Shown piece by piece: positions 1 through 6,403 of a stretch of DNA of 9,021 nt (the stretch's first letter is position 1; the number at the start of each line of letters is the position of its first letter). The notes under the pieces are model-generated. The model saw only the letters and a program-made list of their open reading frames with translations, did not search any database and was not told the origin of the DNA. The position numbers were made by a program, and so were the translations under genes. The stretch comes from Syntrophales bacterium (GTDB lineage Bacteria > Desulfobacterota > Syntrophia > Syntrophales > UBA2251). The stretch spans positions 1 through 9,021 of the forward strand of contig JALNWL010000101.1 of assembly GCA_023230905.1 (NCBI GenBank). Reading direction: 5' to 3'.

Positions 1-357
1 CCGCTCCCGCCAGCGGCGCTCGGGGACATTGTAGACGCCGAGGTAAAAGCGGATATTCTCGTAGGGGGTCAGGTCCTCGTAGAGCGAAAACTTCTGGGAC
101 ATGTAGCCGATCGACTGCTTGACCGCTTCCGGTTCGGCGAGGATGTCGTGACCGGCCACCCGTCCCTCTCCGGAGGTGGGCGTGATGATCCCGCAGAGCA
201 TCCGGATCGTCGTCGATTTCCCCGATCCGTTCGACCCCAGGAAACCGAAGATCTCGCCCTTCTTCACGTTGAAGGAGATCCGGTCGACGGCCACGAAGGC
301 GCCGAAGCGCTTTTCCAGCTCCCGGACGGCGATGGCGTCAGTGTTGGAAGGCGTCAT
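1..357 (-). CDS. ABC transporter ATP-binding protein, second NBD (3' end outside window)
   Basis: This is the N-terminal 119 codons of an ABC ATPase whose 3' end lies beyond the left edge. The translation begins MTPSNTDAIAVRELEKRFGA. It shows an A-loop region, a Walker A P-loop GSNGSGKST at residues 41-49, and a Q-loop glutamine at 88 in GYMSQKF; the signature and Walker B would lie off-window. The start at 357 is supported by an AGGAG ribosome site seven bases upstream. It overlaps the end of the preceding ATPase gene by 20 bp in another frame, which implies translational coupling. The family is the ABC-2 (drug/cation/polysaccharide) exporter class. By position it matches the C-terminal NBD of E. 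coli YbhF, where both NBDs are in one chain. It should act on the cytoplasmic face with the upstream ATPase and with permeases expected further left. The family call is firm; the substrate is unknown. Confidence 0.93.
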   Translation of the reverse strand, partial: MTPSNTDAIAVRELEKRFGAFVAVDRISFNVKKGEIFGFLGSNGSGKSTTIRMLCGIITPTSGEGRVAGHDILAEPEAVKQSIGYMSQKFSLYEDLTPYENIRFYLGVYNVPERRWRER

Positions 358-1093
358 GGACAAGCTCCTGATCCACGGCCTGGATGCGCGCGATGACGGC
401 CTCCTCCAGGTCCGGGGCGGCGCCCCGGATCGTCTCCGGGTCGCCCTGGGCGAGCAGGCGCGCCCGGTGCATCAGGCCGAGACGGTCGCACCGCTCCCCT
501 TCGTCGAGGTAGGCCGTGGAGACGAAGATCGTCATGCCGTTCGAGCGCATCCGTGCCAGGATCTCCCAGAACTCCTGACGCGAGACGGGATCGACGCCGT
601 TGGTCGGCTCGTCGAGAATCAGGGCCCTGGGTTCGTGGACGAGGACGCAGGCCAGCCCCAGCTTCTGCTTCATGCCGCCGGAGAGGTTGCCCGCCTGCCG
701 GTCGAGGAAGGGGAGCAGGTTCGAGAACCCCAGGTAGCGCTCCTTGCGCGCCTGCCGCTCGCGTCGCGGGATGCCGAAAATCTGCATGAAAAATTCCAGG
801 TTCTCCTCGACGGTCAGGTCCGGGTACAGGCCGAAGCGCTGGGGCATGTAGCCGATGAGCGGCTTTACCCGCCGTCTTTCGCGGACGACGTCCAGTCCGC
901 CCACGGTGATGCGTCCCAACGCCGGCTGGATCATGGTCGCGGCCATCCGCAGGAGCGTCGATTTTCCGGCGCCGTCGGAGCCGACAAGACCGAAGATCGT
1001 CCCGGCGGCCACGGACAGGGTGACATCCCGGACGGCCTCCGTCGCGCCGAAGTTCATGGAGACGCGGTCGATCGCGATCAATCCTTCGCTCAT
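338..1093 (-). CDS. ABC transporter ATP-binding protein, first NBD (YbhF N-terminal-like)
   Basis: A complete, single-domain ABC ATPase of 251 residues. Visible motifs are Walker A GSDGAGKST (38-46), Q-loop glutamine 85 in GYMPQRF, signature LSGGM (137-141), Walker B LILDEP with catalytic glutamate 162, and the D-loop NGVD that follows. At the H-loop, where a histidine normally follows Ser-Thr, the sequence reads VSTAYLDE, so residue 194 is alanine. This suggests a weakened or asymmetric ATPase site. I chose the ATG at 1093 because it overlaps the hlyD-type stop as ATGA. An in-frame ATG at 1102 would add three residues; neither has a strong ribosome site, so coupling is likely. It would energise an ABC-2 efflux pump together with the next ATPase gene, using the HlyD and TolC components encoded just upstream. 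The substrate cannot be inferred. Confidence 0.93.
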   Translation of the reverse strand: MSEGLIAIDRVSMNFGATEAVRDVTLSVAAGTIFGLVGSDGAGKSTLLRMAATMIQPALGRITVGGLDVVRERRRVKPLIGYMPQRFGLYPDLTVEENLEFFMQIFGIPRRERQARKERYLGFSNLLPFLDRQAGNLSGGMKQKLGLACVLVHEPRALILDEPTNGVDPVSRQEFWEILARMRSNGMTIFVSTAYLDEGERCDRLGLMHRARLLAQGDPETIRGAAPDLEEAVIARIQAVDQELVHDAFQH

Positions 1094-2100
1094 TTCAGCC
1101 ATGCGTCGGCCGGCATGCCGGGTTTAAGGCTGAGGTCGGGATTCGGGACCTTCACCTTGACGAGGTAGACCAGCTTCACCCGCTCCTTTTTGGTCTGGAT
1201 GATCTTCGGCGTGAATTCGCCCTCGGGAGACACGAAGGTAACCGTACCGCGGAAGACGCGATCCGGAAAGGCGTCCACGCGGACGTCGGCGGCCTGGCCG
1301 GGGCGGACGCGGCCGATCTCCGTTTCGTTGATGAAGATCTTGAGGTCCACCTCGGCGAGATCCGTCAGGGTGAGCACCTCGCGTCCCGGCGAGACCGTTT
1401 CGCCGGGCTCGATGTTGCGGCTCGTGATGATTCCGGCGAAGGGGGCGCGCAGCTCGGTGTACCCCTGCTGGATGCGCACCTGTTCGAGGGCGGCCCGGGA
1501 GGCCGCCACGAAGGCCTCGGCGGCGTCCAGGTCCTTCCGGGCCGCCTCGATCTTCTTCAGGTTGCCGCGGGCCTGCGCCAGCGCGGCCTCGCCCTCGTCG
1601 AGGCGCGCCCGGGCGGTGTCGTGGTTCAGGCGCAAGGCGTCCCGTTCCTTCTCCGCCACGACGCCCCGCTGGAAGAGCTGCTCGTAGCGCCGGTAATTCT
1701 TGTCCGCCTCGGCGGCGATCCCCCGCTGGGCACGCACGTTCGCCTCCGCCCGGGCGATGTCTTCGGGCAGGGTGCGCCGGTAGAGGTCCAGGACGATCCC
1801 GATCTGGGCGCGGTTCTGGACGGCCCGCTCCAGGTTGGCCGCCGCCTGGGCCACGCGGCTGTTGAATTCCTCCGGCGCGAGCCGGGCGAGGCGCTGGTCC
1901 TTCCCGACCCGCTCGCCTTCCTTCACGAACACGTCCCCGACGCGCCCCGCCGCCTGGAAGGACAGGTTGGCCTGAGTCGCTTCGATCGTGCCGGAGTAGG
2001 ACAGCTCCGCCAGCCGGTTCTGCCGCTGTCCGAAATAGACGAAGAGTCCGGTGCCGACGAGCAGCACGGCAAAGACGATGATGACGATGCGTTTTTTCAC
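1090..2100 (-). CDS. HlyD-family periplasmic adaptor (membrane fusion protein), YbhG-like
   Basis: This 336-residue protein would bridge an inner-membrane ABC exporter to an outer-membrane TolC-type channel. A basic start (MKKR) and one hydrophobic segment at about residues 5-22 anchor it in the inner membrane or act as an uncleaved signal. The split biotinyl-lipoyl domain has its first half at about 38-73 and its second at about 214-250 (YTELRAPFAGII, then GETVSPG). Between them, about 80-210 is a long Ala/Glu/Arg-rich alpha-helical coiled-coil hairpin, which docks on TolC in this family. A beta-barrel region follows to about 325. A GAGGGGGA ribosome site eight bases upstream supports the start. 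It lies 18 bp after the tolC-like gene and overlaps the first ATPase gene. The context and domain order match E. coli YbhG/YhiI. The family call is very secure; the exported compound is unknown. Confidence 0.95.
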   Translation of the reverse strand: MKKRIVIIVFAVLLVGTGLFVYFGQRQNRLAELSYSGTIEATQANLSFQAAGRVGDVFVKEGERVGKDQRLARLAPEEFNSRVAQAAANLERAVQNRAQIGIVLDLYRRTLPEDIARAEANVRAQRGIAAEADKNYRRYEQLFQRGVVAEKERDALRLNHDTARARLDEGEAALAQARGNLKKIEAARKDLDAAEAFVAASRAALEQVRIQQGYTELRAPFAGIITSRNIEPGETVSPGREVLTLTDLAEVDLKIFINETEIGRVRPGQAADVRVDAFPDRVFRGTVTFVSPEGEFTPKIIQTKKERVKLVYLVKVKVPNPDLSLKPGMPADAWLK

Positions 2101-2118
2101 GGCGGCGTCCCCCTCGAT

Positions 2119-3489
2119 TTATTGCACGCCCATGGCGCGGTCCAGCCGGGCCTGGTAGAAGTGATAGTCCGCCAGGGCGTTCGCGTGGTCCGATTTGGCC
2201 CGGGTCAGGAGCGTCAGGGCGTCCAGGACGTCCGTTGAGGTGGCGACCTGCTCCTTGTAGCGCTCCTCGTTGATCCGGAAGTTCTCCTCCGCCTGGGCGA
2301 TGATCTGCTGGGCGACGAGGACCTGTTTTTCCGCTTCCCGAACCTGGAGCCAGGCGTTCTTCACGTCGAGCGTGATCCGGTCCCTGAGCGTCGCCACGGC
2401 GTCCGCCGCCTGGCGCTCGCGGCTCCGGTTCGCCTCCACCCGGTGTTTCGTTCGGCCCCACTCCCAGAAGTTCCAGTTGGCCACGGCCATGACCTGCCAG
2501 CTTTCGGCGTCCTTGTAGTCGCTGCCCGAAACGTTCGCCTCGTCGCCGAAGCGGGTGTAGTTGCCGACGAGGTTGACGTTCGGGAAGTAGTCGCTCCGGG
2601 CGGCCCGCACCATTTCCCTCGCCTGGTCCTGCCGGAGCTGGAGCTGCTTCAGTTCGCCCCGCCTCTCCAGGGCCGTTTGCAAACACGCCTCGAAGGTCCT
2701 CGTGAAGGGCCGGTACTGCAGGATGTCCACCAGGCGGATCGGCAGATCAATGTCCCGTCTCAGGATCGTGTTGAAGGTCGTCCGCGCCAGCGCCAGGGCG
2801 TTCTCCGCCCGGAGCACGGCCTGGACGCCGTTGGCGAGCTGCACCTCCGACTGCAGGAGGTCGTTTCGGGGGATGACGCCCACCTCGAAGAAATTCCGCG
2901 CCACGTTCCGGTGGGCCTTGAGCTGTTCGTGGGTCTGGTTGGCGACCGTGAGGAGCTTCTCCGCCTTCAGGGAGTTCAGATAGGCCGCCTTGACCTCCAG
3001 GACCGTGTCCTGGACCGACAGGGACTCCTCAATCCGGGAGATCTCGGCGCCCAGGCGGCTGGCCTCGTAGTTGGCCAGGATCGCCCCGCCGGCGAAGACG
3101 GGCTGCCGGACCTCGACGCCCCAGTTGTAGTTGTCCTCGGTGCCGGATTGGACGGTCATCGGGGAGGTCGAGAGGGGAGGGACCGTCGACAGGGTCATCC
3201 CGGGCATCGTGAAGCCCGGCGCCTCGTTCAGGCGCGTGTAGCTGTAGGACGTGCTGAACTTCGGCAGGAACCCCGTGAAGGCCTCCTTTTGCGCGGCCTC
3301 CGCCCCCTTCGTTCCCTCCCGGGCGGAATGGATCAGGAGGCTTTCCCGGAGCGCGAAGTCGATGCTCTCCTGAAGCGTCATTCGGTCTTCCGTCTGCGCC
3401 GGCGCGGCCGGCGGCCAGAGAAGAAACAGCGCCAGCGCGACGCCCACCGCAACCGGGACCGGGCCGGATTTTGTCCTGAAGCCTTTCAT
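2119..3489 (-). CDS. TolC-family outer-membrane efflux protein
   Basis: This encodes the outer-membrane channel of a tripartite exporter, 456 residues from the chosen start. An upstream in-frame ATG at 3525 would add 12 residues ahead of the signal peptide and has no ribosome site. The ATG at 3489 follows GGGGGAGG by about six bases and gives a normal signal peptide: basic MKGFRTK, a hydrophobic core at about 12-25, and a cleavage-type APA at 29-31. Two OEP repeats of the family are visible, at about 40-245 and 270-450. Each carries the helical turn motif: FFEVGVIPRNDLL at about 200-212, and RYKEQVATSTDVLDA at about 410-424. Its position ahead of the HlyD and ATPase genes indicates a dedicated rather than a shared TolC. 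No clear promoter lies directly in front, so it is probably read from the tetR promoter through the hairpin at 3539-3581. Confidence 0.94.
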   Translation of the reverse strand: MKGFRTKSGPVPVAVGVALALFLLWPPAAPAQTEDRMTLQESIDFALRESLLIHSAREGTKGAEAAQKEAFTGFLPKFSTSYSYTRLNEAPGFTMPGMTLSTVPPLSTSPMTVQSGTEDNYNWGVEVRQPVFAGGAILANYEASRLGAEISRIEESLSVQDTVLEVKAAYLNSLKAEKLLTVANQTHEQLKAHRNVARNFFEVGVIPRNDLLQSEVQLANGVQAVLRAENALALARTTFNTILRRDIDLPIRLVDILQYRPFTRTFEACLQTALERRGELKQLQLRQDQAREMVRAARSDYFPNVNLVGNYTRFGDEANVSGSDYKDAESWQVMAVANWNFWEWGRTKHRVEANRSRERQAADAVATLRDRITLDVKNAWLQVREAEKQVLVAQQIIAQAEENFRINEERYKEQVATSTDVLDALTLLTRAKSDHANALADYHFYQARLDRAMGVQ

Positions 3490-3538
3490 CTCTATCCTCC
3501 CCCTTTGAAAAACTGATGCATTCAATCTTGACGGACGT

Positions 3539-3581
3539 GGGGAATCGCGGTCCCGGTTATGCAGAGGGATCGCGATTCCCC
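3539..3581. repeat. Long inverted repeat (hairpin) between tetR and the tolC-like gene
   Basis: The 11-base arm GGGGAATCGCG (3539-3549) is perfectly complementary to CGCGATTCCCC (3571-3581). After one mismatch, the inner TCCC (3551-3554) pairs with GGGA (3566-3569). This gives 15 pairs out of 16 around an 11-base loop. It occupies the 107-bp gap between the tetR stop and the tolC-like start. In the transcribed (minus) direction no T-run follows directly; the nearest is TTTTT about 23 bases later. It is therefore not a canonical intrinsic terminator. It could be an mRNA processing or stability hairpin that separates repressor and pump expression, an attenuator, or an operator for a dimeric protein. 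Confidence 0.7.
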
Positions 3582-3596
3582 CGCATGCTCTTCCCG

Positions 3597-4250
3597 CTAT
3601 CCGGCTTCTCCGGGCGTCTTTCTCAAGGCCCGGAGGACGAGCCGCTCCACCTCGGTGGCGACGGTCCCGGACACCCGATCCTCCCCGGCCGGCCAGTCCC
3701 CGCCCAGCCCCGCCTGGCGCTCCCGGAGCGGGGCGCTCGTCTTGAAGAAGGCGAAGGCCCCCACGATCATTAGATGGATGAGGGGGGGCGGGGCGGGGAC
3801 GAAGACGCCCCGCCGGACGCCCTCCGCGATGATCTCCCCCAAAATGGTGAAGATCCGCGCCAGCCCGAGGACGACCGTCTCCGGGAAATTCCGCCCTCCC
3901 GCCGCCATTTCCCGGAGCATGATGGGCGGCATCCAGGGGTTCCGGTCCATCGCCTCGGCAACATTCCGGATGTAGGTCCTGAGTTTTTCCTCCGGTGACG
4001 TCGCGTTCTGGATCTCGCTTGCCGTGGTGTCCGCCGCGCTGCCCATGACGTCCAGGATCACGCCCGCATAGAGGGTTTGCTTGTCGCCGATCTGGTAGTA
4101 GAGCGTGGCCTTGTTGACCCCGGCGCGGCGCGCGATTTCATCCACCGTCGTGCCGGCAAACCCGCGCTCGGAAAAGACGTCGCGGGCGGCGGCGAGGATC
4201 TTGAGCGCGGTGTCGCCGCGCCGGTTCTGTGCGGATACGGGATCCATCAT
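3597..4250 (-). CDS. TetR-family transcriptional repressor of the efflux operon
   Basis: A 217-residue regulator with a typical TetR_N DNA-binding domain. Helix 1 is around ALKILAAARDVFSERGFAGTT. The helix-turn-helix at about 36-56 reads VDEIARRAGVNKATLYYQIGDK, with the family's TLYY recognition-helix ending. The remainder is a helical ligand-binding and dimerisation domain with no name I can assign. The protein is cytoplasmic and presumably binds the 22-bp dyad at 4342-4363 over its own promoter. The pump genes follow on the same strand, as in the E. coli cecR-ybhGFSR locus, so it likely represses both itself and the pump until an inducing compound binds. The start is ambiguous by one codon (tandem ATGATG at 4250 and 4247), with a weak AGG upstream. 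The family assignment is sure; the ligand is unknown. Confidence 0.93.
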   Translation of the reverse strand: MMDPVSAQNRRGDTALKILAAARDVFSERGFAGTTVDEIARRAGVNKATLYYQIGDKQTLYAGVILDVMGSAADTTASEIQNATSPEEKLRTYIRNVAEAMDRNPWMPPIMLREMAAGGRNFPETVVLGLARIFTILGEIIAEGVRRGVFVPAPPPLIHLMIVGAFAFFKTSAPLRERQAGLGGDWPAGEDRVSGTVATEVERLVLRALRKTPGEAG

Positions 4251-4341
4251 GGCGACCTGGGTTCAAGGGGCCGAAGGGAAACGACGCGGGCTTTCGGGCC
4301 GGGTGCCGTGTCTGGGGATTCGGCCTTTTTCAACCAAAAGT

Positions 4342-4363
4342 TTAAACTAACCGGTTGGTATAA
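4342..4363. promoter_or_regulatory. Candidate TetR operator (22-bp imperfect dyad)
   Basis: The dyad is centred between 4352 and 4353 on a perfect AACCGGTT core (4349-4356). Nine of its 11 base pairs match across 22 bp. It sits about 90 bp upstream of the tetR start and covers the proposed -10 of the leftward promoter. Length and symmetry suit a TetR dimer, so autoregulation and control of the pump is the simplest reading. A second perfect 10-bp palindrome, AGTTTAAACT (4339-4348), overlaps its left arm. Confidence 0.6.
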
Positions 4364-4395
4364 TATCCGGACGGGCCTGTCAAGCGTTTTTTTTT
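4357..4395 (-). promoter_or_regulatory. Leftward sigma70-type promoter for tetR and the pump genes
   Basis: On the minus strand a nine-A tract (complement of 4387-4395), resembling an UP element, precedes a perfect -35 TTGACA (4383-4378). A -10-like TATACC (4362-4357) follows after 15 bases; overlapping alternatives TATTAT and TTATAC sit closer. The short spacing may make it weak or regulator-dependent. Transcription would start near 4350, giving a tetR leader of about 100 nt. The candidate operator covers the -10 region. Confidence 0.5.
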
Positions 4396-4465
4396 GCCCG
4401 CGACCGCGCTCCGTCGGGGCGCTCGCCGTAAACGTTCCTTCCGCCGCCCCGGGCCGGCCGGGGAA

Positions 4466-4487
4466 TGCATGCAATTAATTGCACGCA
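4466..4487. promoter_or_regulatory. 22-bp palindrome, candidate operator upstream of the ThDP enzyme gene
   Basis: The central 14 bases, TGCAATTAATTGCA (4470-4483), form a perfect palindrome. Counting outward, 10 of 11 pairs match over 22 bp. It is an AT-centred island in GC-rich surroundings, about 72 bp upstream of the proposed rightward -35 and about 83 bp from the leftward -35. It looks like a binding site for a dimeric regulator, possibly one outside this window. No specific family can be assigned from sequence alone. Confidence 0.5.
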
Positions 4488-4558
4488 GTGACAGGTCTCG
4501 GGTCAAAGTTTGGCCCATCCGCCATGACGGACATGCCGCATTTTGTCGTCAATTTTGA

Positions 4559-4587
4559 TTGAAAAAAGAGGGGCGTTCCCCTATAGA
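4559..4587 (+). promoter_or_regulatory. Rightward sigma70-like promoter for the ThDP enzyme gene
   Basis: A -35 TTGAAA (4559-4564) and a -10 TATAGA (4582-4587) are separated by exactly 17 bases. They match the consensus at five of six and four of six positions. The start would be near 4594, about 128 nt before the ATG at 4722. A 16-bp dyad with seven of eight pairs matching (4576-4591) overlaps the -10, so a repressor could block it. Confidence 0.4.
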
Positions 4588-4721
4588 GGAATCACTGTTT
4601 CCTGACGGTCTCCGACTGGGGCCCCATTTGTGGGGGAAACGCGTCCATCTTCCAATTCATCAAAGCATCACGGAAGGCCCGAACGGGCCGGTCACACGGA
4701 ATCCACACCTAGGAGGGCGTT

Positions 4722-6392
4722 ATGGGCATGATCTACGGCGGTCATCTGTTGGCGAAGTATCTGAGGGACGTCGAGGGGGTGAAGACGGTCTTTTCGCTCT
4801 CTGGAGGCCACATCGACCGGATCTACGACGGATTTCTCGAGTACGGCGTCCGGATCATCGACGTCCGCCACGAACAGGCGGCGGCGATGATGGCCCACGC
4901 CTGGTCGATCTACGGACCGCACGCCGGCGTCTGCCTGGTGACGGCCGGCCCCGGGTACACCAACGCCCTGACGGGCCTCGTCAACGCGAGCCTCGACAAC
5001 GTTCCGATCGTCGTGATCAGCGGCATGGCCCCCCGCCGCGACTGGGATCGCGGCGCCCTGCAGGGGATGAATCAGGCCGCGATGGTCCAGACCCTCGTCA
5101 AGTGGTCTGGCGTCTGCCACGACATCCGGCGGATCCCCGAGTACGTGGCCAAGGCCTTCCGCCACGCCGTCGCGGGCCGTCCCGGGCCGGTCCTCCTGGA
5201 GATTCCCCCCGACGTTCTGAACGTCAAGGTCGAGGAGGCCGAGGTTCCCGTGCCGCGGAGCGGCGGTCGCGTCTACCGCTCCGCCGCGGATGACGAGGCG
5301 GTCCGGGAGGCAGCCGGACTGATCGACGCGGCGCGGAAGCCCTTCATCCTGGGCGGGAGCGGCGTCGGCTTCAGCGACTGCGAGGCGGCGCTTGCAGCCT
5401 TCGTCGAGAAGACGGGCATCCCCTTCCTCCTGATGGACAACGGTCGGGGCGCCCTCCCGGACGACCACCCCCTGTCGCTTTGGGACGGCGGCCAGATGGC
5501 CCTGATGACCGCCCTGTCGACGGCCGACCTGATCGTCGTTTTCGGGATCCGCTACAACTGGCTCCTGATGTTCGGCCAGATCTTCCCGCAGGCCAAGGTG
5601 GTGCGGGTGGACATCGACGCGACGGAGATCGACCGCAACCGGGCGTCCGACGTCGGCCTCGTGGGCGACCTGGGGTTCGTCCTGGCCCAGCTGAACGGCG
5701 CGGTCGCAAAGCGGGAACACAGCGCCTGGCTGAAGACCCTCAAGGACATGTACCTGCCCATGGTCGCGGCGGAGGTGGAGCTCCGCGGTAAGGCCAGCGA
5801 CCCGATCCACCCGGTCCGCCTCGTCGAGCGGATCCGCGAGACCGCCCCGGACGACGCGATCTTCATCGCGGACGGCGGCGACACCTGCTATTTCGCCCTG
5901 ATGGGCCTCACGGCGAAGAAGAAGGCCGGCGTTCTCGTCGGAGCGGGCGGGCTCTTCGGCTGCCTGGGCACGGGGATTCCCTTCGGGATCGGGGCCAAGC
6001 TCGCCCGGCCGGAGAAAACCGTCGTCGTCGTCAACGGGGACGGCTCGTTCGGCCTGAACGCGATGGAGTTCGACACCGCGGTCCGCCACGGCATCCCCTT
6101 CGTCTGTGTCATCTGCAACGACCAGGCCTGGGGGATGATCAAGCACGGTCAGGAGATGACCTACGGCAACGACCGGTGCGTCGGCTCCGGCCTCGGGGTC
6201 GTCCGCTACGACCGGGTGGTCGAGGCCCTGGGCGGTCACGGCGAGTTCGTGACGAAGGACGATGAGATCGTCCCGGCGCTTGAGCGTGCGTTCGCCTCCG
6301 GCAAGCCGGCCTGCGTCAACGTCATCACCGACCCGTGCGTGACGAGCCCGGCGACGCTGATGTTCGTGGATGCCCTGACGATGGAGAAGTGA
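4722..6392 (+). CDS. Thiamine-diphosphate-dependent enzyme, acetolactate synthase / 2-hydroxyacyl-CoA lyase-like
   Basis: A full-length (556 aa) three-domain ThDP enzyme of the acetohydroxyacid synthase superfamily; AGGAGG lies five bases before the ATG. The N-terminal pyrimidine-binding domain (about 1-170) has the cofactor-activating glutamate 51 in VRHEQAAAMMA, followed by TAGPGYTNAL. The central Rossmann-type domain spans about 190-325. The C-terminal diphosphate-binding domain has the metal motif GDGSFG at 439-444, with the family asparagine at 466 in NDQAWG. The N-terminal stretch FSLSGGHI and the RGALQ segment resemble ILVBL/HACL2-type 2-hydroxyacyl-CoA lyases more than classical IlvB. 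No small regulatory subunit gene (ilvN/ilvH) follows, which also argues against branched-chain amino acid synthesis. A cytosolic C-C lyase or ligase acting on a 2-hydroxyacyl or 2-oxo compound fits best. Annotation pipelines will probably call it acetolactate synthase. The superfamily is sure, the substrate is not. Confidence 0.9.
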   Translation: MGMIYGGHLLAKYLRDVEGVKTVFSLSGGHIDRIYDGFLEYGVRIIDVRHEQAAAMMAHAWSIYGPHAGVCLVTAGPGYTNALTGLVNASLDNVPIVVISGMAPRRDWDRGALQGMNQAAMVQTLVKWSGVCHDIRRIPEYVAKAFRHAVAGRPGPVLLEIPPDVLNVKVEEAEVPVPRSGGRVYRSAADDEAVREAAGLIDAARKPFILGGSGVGFSDCEAALAAFVEKTGIPFLLMDNGRGALPDDHPLSLWDGGQMALMTALSTADLIVVFGIRYNWLLMFGQIFPQAKVVRVDIDATEIDRNRASDVGLVGDLGFVLAQLNGAVAKREHSAWLKTLKDMYLPMVAAEVELRGKASDPIHPVRLVERIRETAPDDAIFIADGGDTCYFALMGLTAKKKAGVLVGAGGLFGCLGTGIPFGIGAKLARPEKTVVVVNGDGSFGLNAMEFDTAVRHGIPFVCVICNDQAWGMIKHGQEMTYGNDRCVGSGLGVVRYDRVVEALGGHGEFVTKDDEIVPALERAFASGKPACVNVITDPCVTSPATLMFVDALTMEK

Positions 6393-6403
6393 TCGCTTTT
6401 CTA

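Larger units (their letters stand above)
4251..4721. other. 471-bp divergent intergenic region without a supported gene
   Basis: This region separates the leftward efflux operon from the rightward metabolic genes. Short open frames exist in it, but none has a ribosome site together with a plausible protein sequence. It holds the tetR promoter and operator, a T9/A9 tract (4387-4395), an AT-centred palindrome (4466-4487), a rightward promoter candidate (4559-4587) and a leader with small hairpins. I see no tRNA, no recognisable riboswitch core and no sigma54-type GG-N10-GC promoter. Confidence 0.7.

Noticed and set aside
1124..2686. 520-codon minus-strand frame spanning the tolC-like/hlyD-like junction
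   Set aside because: Low-complexity Arg/Gly/Pro protein in an alternative frame to two well-supported family members.
3490..3525. Upstream in-frame start for the tolC-like gene, 12 codons earlier
   Set aside because: It would bury the signal peptide behind 12 extra residues, and the strong ribosome site lies after it.
4387..4395. T9 run as an intrinsic terminator on the plus strand
   Set aside because: No stable hairpin directly precedes it and no plus-strand gene ends there. It is better read as the A-tract upstream of the leftward -35.
4247..4474. Small 75-codon minus-strand frame in the divergent region
   Set aside because: It spans the tetR promoter and operator, has biased composition and lacks a ribosome site.
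4594..4721. Thiamine pyrophosphate riboswitch upstream of the ThDP enzyme gene
   Set aside because: The conserved CTGAGA and related core elements of the THI box are absent.
4692..6239. 515-codon open frame on the minus strand, antisense to the ThDP enzyme gene
   Set aside because: Its protein is rich in Asp, Arg, His and Gly without recognisable domains, typical of shadow frames in GC-rich DNA. The plus-strand frame has full ThDP motifs and a strong ribosome site.
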